Below, piece by piece: positions 1 to 10,826 of a DNA stretch of 64,000 nucleotides (positions are counted from its first letter, which is position 1; every line of letters starts with the position of its first letter). A program made the position numbers and the translations under genes. The stretch comes from Dipteronia dyeriana. Its lineage: Eukaryota > Streptophyta > Magnoliopsida > Sapindales > Sapindaceae. The notes below the pieces were generated by a model. The model was not told the DNA's origin, did no database searches, and was given only the letters and a program-made list of their open reading frames with translations. The DNA lies in the NCBI GenBank assembly GCA_032871835.1, contig CM065297.1, forward strand, positions 31,505,598-31,569,597, in the 5' to 3' direction.

Positions 1-2275
1 TGGTTTCTGGCTGAAGCAGGGATTGCTCCGGCTCAATTAGCCCCGAACAACTACAAAATTTTGATGTGCATGTGGAACATGTACAGCCGGATGAACTTAT
101 CGCCGCCATCCCCAAATGAAATCAGGCACTTCTTTACACTGAGGCAATCGGGCAAGTCAGGGACTTGCTTTCTCATGTCTAATTCGCCAGATTAATGGGT
201 CTCTAAGGGGACAAAAGTGAGTCGGGAAACTGATATCTCTGATGACCCTAAGAAGAGGGGTTTTATATGGGGATTTCCTACGTCCAACAAGTTCTGGAAG
301 AACAGTTGGTTTTTCACCGGAGGGAGTCTCAGGCTTGAGGTTATTGTTTCAGCTGGGGGTATTCGGATGGCGTTGAAGGTCCCCCGTTTCTTCTGTTCCC
401 CAGAGATTCGGAACAAGAAGAAAATCGAGTACAGCGATACGGAGCTGACCAGACTTGCTCGGGGCAGCAGTTTGCACTTTAGAGAAGATGAGCAAGACTT
501 ATCTCTTCGTTGAGTCGAAGATGATTGAGTTCGGCTTCTTCGAAAAGATTTCGGGATACCGCAGGCGATGTAAGTGATTTTTGTAACCTTTTCCTTTCAT
601 TATATATTTTTTGTTTTGCATTCTGACGTGGTTTCTTTTCTCTTTCAAATGTATGATACAGACGTCGTCTGCGATCTTCAGGCTCGCCAAGTGAAGTCAA
701 TTATTCAGACGAGTCGGAAATAGGCTTCTCGTCAAGGTAATGAAGGCATTGCCACACCTGAGTCGGATGAAGAGGCTGATGCGGTTGAAGAGCAAATTCC
801 TGAAGATTTCCCTAAGGACATTTTTCAACCGTTGTCTGTCAAAACTTGTGGTCCTAGTGGCCCGACCGATACTCAGCTGCCTGGCAACAGATAGGGACAG
901 AGTGAAGGTCTTAGTAAGGAGCCTACCGAGTAGACTGACGTCGGCGATAGAGGTAATACCTCTGCGGGACAGGTACCCATGGGTCCCGAACTTTTTGAAC
1001 CTTCAGGGATGATACTCAGGAGGATCCCGCAGCTGATCTTAGTTTCCACCATTCTCGGGGTGAGAAACGGAAGGCAATCAGCTCTCCAACTCGTCCTCTC
1101 AAGGTTTCTCAGGTGGTCACTTTCATTTACTCCAGCGATGAAGATATTATGGCTGAGACCTACCCGAGTGCTGACGTTGGAGCATCAGCGGATGTGGAGG
1201 CTTCGAAGCCGAACAGGGGTTCCCCTCCCCTCGAGTTTGAAGATCTAGGGGCTGAACCCTCGGGGGTTCCTTCACATCCTTCTCCCTAGGATATGCTGCG
1301 GGAGATGTCATCTGGACGGGCTTTCATCGGAGACGACCGTTGGAGCTATTTTCGAGATGGCTCTCTGACTGATCGTCTTCAGAATTTTTTCAACAGTGCA
1401 TCTTATGTAAGTCACCCTTTTAATTGTTTTGCTTGTTTGCCCGATTTTTTGATTTTTAATTAAACCTTTTTTGGAGATGGTGGCGGAGTTCGTTGAGCTG
1501 GTTCAGACGCAACAACATCAAGCCGATAGAATAAAGCGTCTCGAAGCTCAGCTGGTTCTGCCCAAGTTTTTGCTGACCATTGCTTGGCGAAGCAGGTTGA
1601 AGCCGAGGAGAAAGTTTCTTTGGCAGAGGAGAAGGCAGCATCACTTCAAGATTTGTTTTCCTCTGCCCAAGAATCCATGCTTAAAGCCGAGCAGGAAGCG
1701 GAACAGTCCAAATCGGCGTATAAGCAGAAAATCGAAGATTTGGAACGCCAGGCTCTAACAGTCGAACCCTTGTCCCGAGAAGCCAGGCTGGAACTTGAAG
1801 TCCAAGGGGTGGATCATTTTAAAAGATCCTCTGCCTACGATGCCTTTCTCTTTATGGAGTTTCAGCGAGGGCTAGTTTAGCTGGCGAGTTCTTCAAAGTC
1901 AAGAACAGGACGACTGAGAAGGCCTCAATTAATTGGGAGCTGTCAATCAAACATCATGTGGATCGGTCCTTGGAATCTCTGTGGACTTAGATGAAGGAAT
2001 GGAGGTCTTACTACCGCAGCCGAGGTAAGGAGCCCCATCCTATGCATTTGGAGGTTCCATCTGAGCATTCCCTATCGACTTTTTACGCCAATGGATAGTC
2101 TGTCGTAGAGAGTGTGCTGCCTGATGTTGGGTCGATCCTAGGAGAGGATTACAGCCAATGGATGGATGATTCAGCCGACACAATTGATTGGCCTTCTAAT
2201 GAGAGCCTGCTCCGTGAGTACGAAATGGTGCCAGACCCGAGTATTGGCAAGGGCTCCAAATCCTCACAATCCTGA
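1..2275 (+). pseudogene. Antisense extra ORF of element A (Transposase_28-like), broken
   Basis: This gene runs opposite to gag-pol of its own element and starts before the window. From base 1 the frame reads WFLAEAGIAPAQLAPNNY, like the plant 'putative gypsy type transposon' family (Transposase_28, PF04195). It then hits TAA at 193-195. The frame continues (KKRGFIWGFP, VPRFFCSPE) to about 513. An exon boundary at about 570 is followed by GTAAGT; a matching downstream part has CDLQARQVKSI near 677-712. A second GTAAGT lies near 1407, followed by a coiled-coil region (about 1584-1880, AQESMLKAEQEAEQ). The C-terminus MVPDPSIGKGSKSS ends at a TGA at 2273-2275. The copy at 23686-26597 has the same plan. 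Function is unknown; this copy is a pseudogene with several stops and frameshifts. Confidence 0.75.
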
Positions 2276-2350
2276 TTTTGTAGATAGGATTTTTTGTAAA
2301 CTAACTTATTCTTTGTAAAGAATACTTTGTAATAATTCTTTTGAAAGATG

Positions 2351-2356
2351 AATAAA
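2351..2356 (+). terminator. Poly(A) signal of antisense ORF A
   Basis: AATAAA lies about 75 bases after the stop of the antisense ORF, on the same (+) strand. Element B has the same motif in the equivalent place, which supports a separate + strand transcript. Confidence 0.5.
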
Positions 2357-2429
2357 AATTCCGAGTAGCATTTTTTGAACCTGGTGTTTTGATTATATTG
2401 CTCGCGGAATCTCAATTTGACTATGGTTG

Positions 2430-2690
2430 CTGAGTATCTTATTAAACCAGTTACTTCTGTCGTTCGTGTATTTAACCGAGTATCTTATTAAACCGGTTGT
2501 CACTCGAATAATGCCAAGTATCTTATTAAACTAGCTCTTATAATCTTCATGCCAAGTATCTTATTAAACTGGCTTACTCTGATGTTCGGGTAACTTCACC
2601 AAGTGTCTTATTAAACCGGTTGTTACCCGAATAACTTTAAACGCCAAATATCTCATTAAACTGGCTCTTGGGAATTATTAACCGAGTCAT
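2430..2690. repeat. Degenerate tandem repeat in element A
   Basis: Several copies of a motif close to CCAAGTATCTTATTAAACTGG are spaced about 35-60 bases apart, for example near 2460, 2515, 2552, 2600 and 2643. It is the same repeat family as the much longer block in element B (26660-27165). The array lies between the 3' end of the antisense ORF and the integrase end of pol. Confidence 0.75.
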
Positions 2691-3209
2691 CTTAAAACAG
2701 ACAAGTTTATACTTGTGTTTCATACTCGGTTGCTACCCGAACATTACATCAAGGCTCACCATGATCATCTGTTCGAGTCCTTACACATTACCAAGGACGT
2801 CTCCCCAGTTTTTATGTGAAGGGTTTACCGAATCGTTAAGCTTTTTGAATTGCTTAACACAGCTATGCATTTCACCATAATGTTTCCCGATAGCGTCCCG
2901 AGCTGGTGTATTGGGTTTGCCTTTTTACGAAGATCATTTGACCTTGCTCGGCTGGCATGCTCCTTCAAGCTTCTCCGCCAATTCGGGATTTAATGGTCCC
3001 GAGAATTCTATTTGTATGTTCTTATCATGCTCGTCTTCCATATCTTATTATCATATGCTTTCTTTCGGAAATCCCAAGTTTTATTTAAAACTGTAAAATT
3101 AACAAAGGTTTAAATTCCAACACTAATATCTGACCTAACTAAAAATTGTCCTGTCTAGAAAAAAGAACAAAAAATAATTTAAGGATAGAAAATTTTTAGA
3201 TATTGGGCA
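2691..3209. other. Non-coding spacer of element A
   Basis: No gene is supported here. The stretch matches element B 27170-27545 and element C 10835-11210 in layout: a 'CCCGAGC...TGGTG.ATTGGG' block, then a run of TTATCATATG-like motifs. It is a conserved non-coding spacer of this family beyond the end of pol. Confidence 0.6.
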
Positions 3210-4450
3210 TTGCATGGTCGGGGTAAAACCCCTCCATTAGGTCATGTAATCCAATATGCTCCATGGCCAGCTACTCCCTCGATCTCGTACAAGCCTTCCC
3301 ACTTATCAGCCAGTGAACCTGCAGCTTTATCTTTTGTGTTCAAAGACACCTTTATGAGAACCAAGTCGCCTAGTTGGAATTTCCTGACCTGCACATGAGA
3401 GTTGTAGTGGCGAGCTACTCTTTGCTAATATGCCACATTTCGTATTCGGGATTTCTCCTTTTTATCTTCTAGTTCATCTAGACTTTGTAACAGGATATCA
3501 ACATTTTGATATTCGTCATATAGCCTGACCCGAGGTGATGCATACGACATTTCTATGGGGATAACAGCTTCTGTTCCAAACGCTAGAGTGAATGGAGTTT
3601 CTCCTGTTGAGGTTCTCGCTGTTATCCGATATGCCCACAGTACTTCGGGAATCTTTTCAACCCAGCTTCCTTTTGTGGCATCTAACTTTGCTTTGATTGT
3701 GTGTTTGATGATTTTATTCACCGCTTCAACCTGTCCATTTGTTTAAGGGTGGGCAGGTGTGGCATAATAATTAGCAATCTGGTACTCTTTGCATAGTTGT
3801 CTGAACTTCCAGTTATCAAACTAGGTGCCGTTATCAGTGATTATAGTGTCTGGAACTCCAAACTTATAAAGTATATTTTTTTTCACAAAATTCTTGGTGT
3901 TTGCTTCTGTGATATGCACTAGTGCTTCAGCTTCTGTCCACTTTATGAAATAGTCAACAGCTACTATGGCGTGTTTTGCTCCACCTCCTGTTCCATCTGG
4001 CATTAGGCCGATTAGATCTAAACCTCACATGGCGAATGGCCATGGGGATGTGAGGTTTCTGAGTTTTTCAGGGGGCTGTCGGATATCGTTAGCAATCCTT
4101 TGACAAGTATTGCAACTCTCTGAACATTGCTGTGCATCTGAGAAAAACGTAGGCCAGTAATAGCCTTGCCTGAGTACCTTGTATGCTAAACTTCTACCCC
4201 CAGTGTGGTTTCCACAAACTCCTTTGTGGATCTCCTGAAGTATTCGATGTGTATCTTCCTCTGGTACACATCTCTGGAAAGTTTAGGAAAACCCCCTTCT
4301 GTATAATTCTCCTCCAATCAATGTGTACCTTGTTGATCGATACCTGATGCGCTTTGCTTGTAAAGGTTCTTCCAGAGGCATGCCTTCTTCCTGGGGCATG
4401 TCTTCTTCTAGGAACCTCTTTAGCTGAGTCATCCAACCGTCTGGCGGTGT
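3210..4450 (-). pseudogene. Integrase domain of element A, broken
   Basis: Read on the minus strand, this holds most of a gypsy integrase. The zinc-binding region has EIHKGVCGNHTGGRS and CNTCQRIAND. The catalytic core has aspartates in DLIGLM and ITDNGT, and the glutamate in NGQVEAVNK (near 3728). The C-terminal region has QLGDLVLIKV and KWEGLYEI, the GPY/F-type module of gypsy integrases. Stop codons and a frameshift near 4200-4440 break the frame. Unlike element B, this copy keeps the whole C-terminal half, so A shows what B has lost. Confidence 0.85.
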
Positions 4451-4990
4451 TCAGATTTCTGAAATTTCTAAATTTCTTGGTTTAGCTGTGCTCGGTTTAA
4501 GGAGATGTGCAACCTTAATAGTTTTTGGTCTGATTGTGGTTGTTGTTGATGCTAGCTTAGACAATGTGTCTGCCTTTTCATTCTCCTCCCTGGGGATCTG
4601 GGTAATCTTATATTTTTTGAATTTCTGAAGGAGCTGTTTCGCAATGTCACGATAGATTATCATGCCTTCACCCTTGGCTTGGTACTCGTCCAGAACTTGG
4701 TTGACAACTACCTGTGAATCGCTAAATATCTCAACCTCATCTGCCTCAAGAGCTATGCAGACTCTGAGTCCAGCTAGTAGCGCCTCGTAATCGGCTTGAT
4801 TGTTGGTTGCTTTGAAGTCAAATCTTATGGCACATTCAATATCATCTCCTTCTGGAGTGCATACTATGATCCCTGCCCCGCTGTCATAAGTGTTTGAAGA
4901 GCCATCTACATACAACTTCCATAGGAATTTTTTGTTCATTCTTTTTGCTTCTAGGTTGCGCTCTGTGAATTCTGCTATAAAATCTGTCAC
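4451..4990 (-). pseudogene. Second (archaeal-type) RNase H of element A
   Basis: A 179-residue open segment contains a second RNase H. It reads KLYVDGSSNTYDSGAGIIV (first catalytic Asp), NQADYEALLAGLRV (Glu) and EIFSDSQVVVNQVLDEY (second Asp). The stretch REENEKADTLSKLAS continues towards integrase. A duplicate RNase H after the usual one is characteristic of Tat-type gypsy elements. The domain itself is intact over this segment, but it sits in a pol reading frame broken on both sides. Confidence 0.85.
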
Positions 4991-4993
4991 TGC

Positions 4994-5385
4994 TTACCCT
5001 TTGAGGGATGTCCTGGGGATATAGTGGATGTCGAATTCACTTAGCTCGATAGCCCATTTAGTCAGTCTACCTGAAATCTCTGGCTTCTGTAGGATTTGCT
5101 TTAATGGACAGTCGGTGAGGACCTGGATTGTATGAGCTTGAAAATATGGCCTTAGTTTTCTTGCTGTTGAAACCAATGCTAGGGCCATTTTCTCTGCCTG
5201 TGAATACCTGGTTTTGGCTGGTAGAAGTGCCTTGCTGGTGTAGTACACCGGCTTCTGTACTCCATCCTCTGTTCTAACTACTGTTGAGCTTGCTGCTAGT
5301 TCTGTGATTGATAAATATAGCTGGAGTATTTCTCCCATCTGTGGTTTTGAGAGGATGGGTGCCTGCCCTAGGTATTCCTTGATTT
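4994..5385 (-). pseudogene. RNase H domain of element A
   Basis: This is the gypsy RNase H that follows RT. Visible motifs are PVYYTSKALL, RYSQAEKMALALV, KLRPYFQAHTIQVLTD and GRLTKWAIELSEFDI. A stop separates it from the second RNase H at 4991-4993, and the join to RT near 5385-5440 is frameshifted. Confidence 0.85.
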
Positions 5386-6255
5386 TCAGAAAAGCCTGCT
5401 CACACTCTTCATTCCATTCAAGCCATTTTCCTTTTTGATTACTTTAAAAAATGGTGAGCATCTGTCTGTTGCTCTGGAGATGAATCTACCCAAGGAAGCT
5501 AAGCATCCTGTTAGGCGCTGTACTTCTTTGAGCGTTTTTGGTGAAGTCATTTTTTGTAGGGCCTGAATCTTCTTAGGGTTGACTTCGATTCCTCTTTGGT
5601 GAACTTGAAAACCCAGGAATCGTCCCGAAGGAACTCCGAGTAAACACTTATTCGGGTTTAGCTTTATCTGGTATCTCTTTAAGACATCAAATGTCTCTTT
5701 CAAATCTGAAGTATGCTTGTCTGCTGTGATGCTTTTAGTCAGTATGTCATCAACGTATACTTCCATGTTTCTTCCTATTTACCGTGAAAAGATTTTGTTG
5801 ACCAGCCTTTGATAGGCTGCTCCTGCGTTTTTCAATCCGAAAGGCATCACTGTATAGCAGTATAAACCCTGATCAGTTGTGAATACTGTTTTTTCTTCGT
5901 CAGCCTTGTTCATCCGAATTTGGTTATATCCCGAATAGGCATCCATGAAACTGAGTAGCTCATGGCCTGATGTAGCGTCCACCAACTAATCTATCCTTAG
6001 GAGTGGAAAACTGTCTTTTGGGCATGCCTTGTTTAGATCTGTGAAATCTACGTACATCCTCCACTGTCCATTCTTTTTTTAGAAGAGGACCATATTAGCC
6101 ACCCATTGAGGGTAATTAACCTCTCTAATTGATCCCACAGCGAGTAGCTTTTCTACTTCCAGTTTGATTGCCTGACTTCTTTCAAGATTGAATGACCTTC
6201 TTTTTTTTATTACCGGTTTTGCATTCGGGTCTACTGTGAGATGGTGAGATATTAT
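5386..6255 (-). pseudogene. Reverse transcriptase of element A, broken
   Basis: Gypsy reverse transcriptase. Motifs on the minus strand include SFMDAYSGYNQIRMN, YCYTVMPFGLKNAG and the catalytic YVDD box (MEVYVDDILTKSI, ending at 5766). Next come KLNPNKCLLGVPSGRFLGF and the RT-RNase H connection KEVQRLTGCLASLGRF. In-frame stops lie at 5986-5988 (TAG, just before LVDATSGH), near 5777 and near 6080. Most sit where the sister copy or family has glutamine. The stop at 5986 lies at the same codon as a stop in element B. Confidence 0.9.
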
Positions 6256-7005
6256 TCAGGCATCTATCCCGATCATGTCTTCATGACTCCAAGCGAACAC
6301 ATCCCTGTATTCTTTAAGCAGATCAACGAGGCTTTGTTTAACTTTTTCCTCCGGGTTGGCCCCGATCTTGACTTTTTTGTCTGGTTCATCTTCCTTCAAG
6401 GTGACTTCTTCAACCGGTTCAATTTTGGATTCATTCGGCTCTTCCCTTGGATTGAATTCGAATGATAGCGGCTTTTCATTCTGACTCGGTTGTGTTATGG
6501 TGCAAACCTGTTCATTCTTGTACTTGTATACTGACAGGTTAGCTCTTCGGGCCATCTCTTGGGATCCCCTAACTACCCCGACCCCCTGTTCGGTCGGGAA
6601 TTTTATCATTAAGGCATAAGTGGAGGTTACGGCCTTAGTTTTATTCAGGAATAGTCGTCCCAGTAGTGCATTATATGGCCAATTGTCTAAGTCTACCACC
6701 ACGAAATTGAGCAACACAGTTTTCTGGCAATGTGTTACTCCAATCTTTACATGTAGCTTTACCGTCCCGAGTGATCTGACATCAATTCCCCCGAATCCTT
6801 TAAGTGAGGTATGGAAGGGTTGTAGGTCCTTTCGGTCTAACCTGAGTTGATCGTAAATTGCTATATTAAGAATGACTGTTGAGCTTCCATTATCTATCAG
6901 GATTCTCCTGACTTCCCGATGATCAATCCGGGCACTTATAACCAAGGCGTCATTTGGTCGAACATCGACGCCATGTGAGTCTGCTTCTGTGAATGTTATT
7001 GGGTC
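6256..7005 (-). pseudogene. Aspartic protease and protease-RT linker of element A
   Basis: A 229-residue open segment (6256-6945) starts inside the retroviral-type aspartic protease. The active-site loop reads RRILIDNGSSTVIL and the second conserved element NALLGRLFLN. It continues into the acidic linker (EEVTLKEDEPDKKVKIG) and the start of RT (REYRDVFAWSHEDM-type motif). The catalytic Asp-Asn-Gly-Ser-Ser loop is preserved, which is not so in element B. A stop at 6256-6258 ends the frame. Another stop near 7005-7007 separates it from gag. Confidence 0.85.
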
Positions 7006-8854
7006 TCATCCTTCCTTTGTCCTTTTCGGATCTGGCTTGACCAAGTTTATATCAAAGTTATTTTTTGCTTCTACTGCTTCTTTGATTTCCTGAGTTCGTT
7101 CTCGGTTACTTCTTCCAATGGATGGTCCTCTAAAGATCGTATGTATTACTTGATTGGCCTCTGGACTGGCCCTTTGATTTCGACCAAAGTTGTGATCGGC
7201 CTTGATTTCTTTTTTTGCTTCTGATTTTTCATCCCTTTTCAAGATCACATCATGTAGATATCCTTCCCGAATGAGGGTTTCTATGTAATCTCTGAGCTGG
7301 TAACACTTGGAAGTCTCATGACCGGTTCCCTTATGGAACCTGTAATATTTGGTTGTATCTCACCGAACGAACTGAGATTGATGACGTGGCTCTTGTACCA
7401 TATTCTTTATTTCCAGAATGGCCAGGATTTCCTCTTGTTTTTTCCGTAGAGGGGTGTAGTTGGTGTATCTGCCTCGGTATCTTTCTGTGGTCTGCTCGGT
7501 ATTACACCCATTACCCCCGTCTTTGCTTTTTTCATTGCTATTTCCTTTTTGTTTTCCCTTCTGGTTCTGCGCCTTGGACTCAAGGTTCTTCTGTTCGGGC
7601 TTTCCCCCATGCATATAGTATCCTCACGTGGCTAACTCTTCTTCCTCAGCTAGTGCATATCCTCCTGCCATATCCATCATGTTAGTGTATCTGGTCAGTC
7701 GGGCTCTTCTTAAATCAAAAGATAGACACCCATTCTGTAAATTATTGATGAATGCAGAGATTATTGCTTTATCATTTGCACTGCCAATTTCTGATACTGC
7801 TTGGTCGAATCTCCCCAGGTATTTCTTCAGTGACTCATCTTTCCCTTGTTTTATTTAAGCAAGGTGAGCCACTGACTTTTTCCTGTGAACATTACTCAGG
7901 AATTGCCTTGAGAAGCTCCTGCTCAGTTCACTGAAATTTCTGATACTTGCTGGGGGCAATCTCCCGAACCACCTTGAACCCATATCTCCCAGATTTTGTG
8001 GAAAGTTGAGACATAGCAAAAAATCACTGTGGGCGTACTGAGTCATGGCACTTTTATAGCGTCTCACGTGCTCCTTTGGATCTGTATCTTTCTTAAACTG
8101 CTCCACGTGTGGCATCTTAAACCTTTCTGGGAATGGGGTCTACAAGATTTCCCTGGTGAATGGACTGTCAGAATCGTCATCAGATAAATCGTTATACCCA
8201 TAACGTCTGACCAGTGCGTCCATTTGACGTCTGTTGTTCTCAACCTCTCGAGTCAGGTTCTGGATTATGACGTCTCTGCCTCCCACCGGACTTCCCCAAT
8301 GGTCAAACCGCTGGGTGATTATCATTCCTCTATCTGGTTCTTCATTCTGATGCCGGGTATCACGTATGATTCCGTGGTGACGCTTACGATAGTGCTGATC
8401 GCTATCTTCTGATGAAGACCAATCCTGGTGTCGGTCATGTTTGCGATGTCTGGCACGGGTTGTCTGATCCTGGTTCTGTCTCTGGCGTGGTCGTTCTTCT
8501 TCAGGTATTTCATTTCCAGCCTAATTTATTAGAGTAGGGTTGGTTCCTTCCCTCTTCTGGTGTAATTATTTCTGGCTCTACTACAACCGAACGAAGCCTC
8601 GCAGGTGGAAGGTTAGGAGTTTGTGCTTCCGTAGCCAATAGATCAACTCCTTCCTTTGCTGTATCTGCCATCAATTGTTGCAATGCCTCTTGGAAGCGCT
8701 GCGTCAGGTCTCTGCTGGTTAGAGGAACTTGTTGGATCCCCGCCAGGAATGTAGGTTAGTTTTTCGTTGTTGCGGCTAGATCCCAGGTACTGCCAACATG
8801 GAAGTTGTCCGGAGATTTTTGAACATCCCCAGAATTGCTTCTGCTTCCTGCCAT
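7006..8854 (-). pseudogene. gag of element A, broken
   Basis: Gag (capsid/nucleocapsid) of the gypsy element. The likely start is ATG 8854-8852 (MAGSRSNSGDVQKSPDN), about 47 bases inside the LTR, matching the start in element B. The capsid part includes HVRRYKSAMTQYAH, LPPASIRNFSELSRSF and QFLSNVHRKK (7855-8115). It continues frameshifted as SLKKYLGRF and MMDMAGGYALAEEEEL. The nucleocapsid motif reads YYRFHKGTGHETSKCYQ near 7320; element B has YCRFHK here, so the first metal-binding cysteine is lost in A. Stops occur at about 7614 and 7378. Confidence 0.85.
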
Positions 8855-8881
8855 CGCTTTTGATCAAGTCAGAGGTTCGAG

Positions 8882-8900
8882 CCCTTCTTCTAGCGCCAAT
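8882..8900 (-). other. Primer-binding site of element A
   Basis: Just inside the 5' LTR the minus strand reads ATTGGCGCTAGAAG. The same sequence sits next to the LTRs of elements B (32690-32707) and C (17899-17919), so it is the conserved PBS of the family. I could not assign the primer tRNA. Confidence 0.65.
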
Positions 8901-9789
8901 TGTTGACGTCGATTATTGGATGTGCCAACAAGGACTGGATTTCAGCTGTAAAATCAAAGGGAAGAGAAAAATGAAGTAATATGATGCAAGTTTCACGTGG
9001 TAAAACTCTAATGATCGGAGAAACGTCCACGGGTGGTTGTATGATCAACCAAGCTAAAATCCACTATGAAGAAAGTAATTACAGCCCTCGATCTCTCTTT
9101 TTCTCTCTGAATATATTTGGATATTTTTCTATGATTGTTGTATATCTGTTGTATGGCGAGATTATGGGTCTATTTATATGTTTATAGAACCCTAATCTGT
9201 TTTGTACAAGAAATAGTATATCCTTGTCTTTAATTACAATTATTTGCTTGTTTGAAGCTGATTGTCTTCTTTCCTATTTCAGAGTCTTTTATTAAGATCG
9301 AGTAGGACTCTAGTAACGTAGTCTAATTAGGACCTATTTCCTGAGGAGTAGTCTTTTTGAAAAAATAGAAGTGTTGCCTGATTGGGAACCTTTCATGTTT
9401 AATATTCTGCTTTTATTGGGATTCCTTTTGATATGGATATCTTCGTGTGTCTTAATGATGTGATCCACGTGGGCTATGTGCTGGGCTTTTATTCAGTTTT
9501 CTTCACGCTTGCCCTGAGTAAGGACAATTTCGCTGGTCCCGAGTAACGTCATTTGATCCCGAGTAGAAATGCTATTTGTCCAGCCCCGGGTGTCATTCAT
9601 CTGGTCCGTCCCGAGTAGTATACGATGCTACTTGATTCTGACTAGGTTTTGTTTGTCATCTGTTTACTCGGGTTTTCCCTCCTTTGGTGATGTCTTGTAA
9701 GATATTTTCTGAAGGCTTATTCGATGTCCACCTGGCAATTTATTCTCTTTATTGATGACGTGTCCGTATGACAAAATTTACATATAACA
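8901..9789 (-). repeat. 5' LTR of element A (889 bp)
   Basis: The LTR begins TGTTGACGTCGATTATTGG and ends ...CATATAACA, giving the TG...CA termini. It shares blocks with the LTRs of element B, for example the ACGTGGTAAAACTC region near 8995 and the GAACCCTAATC region near 9187. The five bases after it are ATAGT; the matching target-site copy is outside the window. Confidence 0.85.
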
Positions 9790-9885
9790 ATAGTAAAACT
9801 TGATAAATGAATGTTCTATAAATTAATAACCCCGCTTAAATAATAAAATCTTCTGGTTCCGACTCGAACCTGTCTACTAAATTAA

Positions 9886-10040
9886 GAGTAATGTTACTTT
9901 GTCCAAATCTGGTACCCAAATGATGTGGCAACAATCTATTCCATTCATTTAATTCATGCAAATCTAATCAAATTTAAATGAATGGACTGAAGTGTTGTCA
10001 CATCATTTGGATACCAAATTTGGGTAAAGTAACATTACTC
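9886..10040. mobile_element. Fold-back MITE (155 bp)
   Basis: The element starts GAGTAATGTTACTTTG and ends CAAAGTAACATTACTC-like (GGGTAAAGTAACATTACTC). Near-perfect inverted repeats of about 48 bases cover roughly a third of its length on each side. The whole element can fold into one hairpin. Flanks are AATTAA-rich and I could not fix the target-site duplication, so the superfamily is not assigned. Confidence 0.8.
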
Positions 10041-10332
10041 CTCAATTAATAACCCCGCTAAATGCAATTTTTTTTAAGTGCTATCGGTCCCAACAAATAT
10101 ATAAATTAATAATTGATTAAATACAAAAAAAAACATAACACATAAAAAATCATAATATATATCAATTAACTTTTAACTTAACAACTTCATTTAAAAAAAA
10201 AAACTTAACAACAATTCAAATCTTTCTTAAAATATACATCTAAAGTTGTTTGCTTTTTCTTTGTACTGAAACCGAACTGAATTTGATCCTTAATTTTTTG
10301 CAAATCACTATGTGTGTGTATGTGTGTGTGTA

Positions 10333-10826
10333 TGTTGACGGTGATTTTTGGATCGTTGAAAAGTCAATCGTCAAACATTAATACATAGGCAGATCAAAGC
10401 TTTGACCAGTCAAGGGTTGAATAATCAAAGCTTCATTCTCTATGTAGATGCAATACGAATTGTTTGTATTTGAGAATAATAATGTAGAAGAGTGGGAAAT
10501 AAAGAATAAATCAAACACAACACATGTTTTACGTGGTAAAACCCCAAGACGGGGAAACATCCACGATACCGGTGACAGCGAGAAAAGATCCACTATGAAT
10601 AGAATAATTACAACACTCAATACTCACTTTTCTCTCACATGATTGCTCATGTTCCTGATGATCATCCTTCTCATCTAAGCGTAAATTGTTGATGATGACC
10701 TCGTTCTGTTGTAATGAGTACATGGCTGTATTTATATGGTTTGATCCAGGGTTGCCCTAGTTATTGTCGTACGAGTGGTGGATTTGTTAATTAGAATCTT
10801 TGTAGGATTCTAGTAATGTAGAATCC
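10333..10826 (-). repeat. Left LTR of element C, truncated
   Basis: TGTTGACGGTGATTTTTGG opens an LTR nearly identical to the first 490 bases or so of the right LTR (17920 on). Similarity stops at about 10826, after the GTAGGATTCTAGTAAT block. From there the sequence is element-internal spacer. The distal half of the LTR, the PPT region and anything up to the spacer have been deleted. Confidence 0.8.

Larger units (their letters stand above)
1..9789 (-). mobile_element. Gypsy element A (Tat-type LTR retrotransposon), partial
   Basis: This is a Ty3/gypsy element on the minus strand, cut by the left window edge so that only its 5' LTR (8901-9789) is present. On the minus strand the order is LTR, PBS, gag, aspartic protease, RT, RNase H, a second archaeal-type RNase H and integrase. 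A short tandem-repeat block follows, then an extra gene in the opposite orientation. RT before integrase marks gypsy. A second RNase H and an extra ORF downstream of pol are known for the Tat lineage of plant gypsy elements. All coding parts carry stops or frameshifts, so the copy is dead. It shares its architecture with element B at 22325-33563. Confidence 0.9.

Noticed and set aside
740..1248. Two + strand frames of about 90 codons in element A
   Set aside because: They are out of frame with the antisense gene as judged from the matching region of element B (24906-25725).
10378..10620. 80-codon minus-strand frame, repeated at 17965-18213
   Set aside because: It is repeated only because it lies in the LTRs of element C; it resembles no protein and is a shadow frame.
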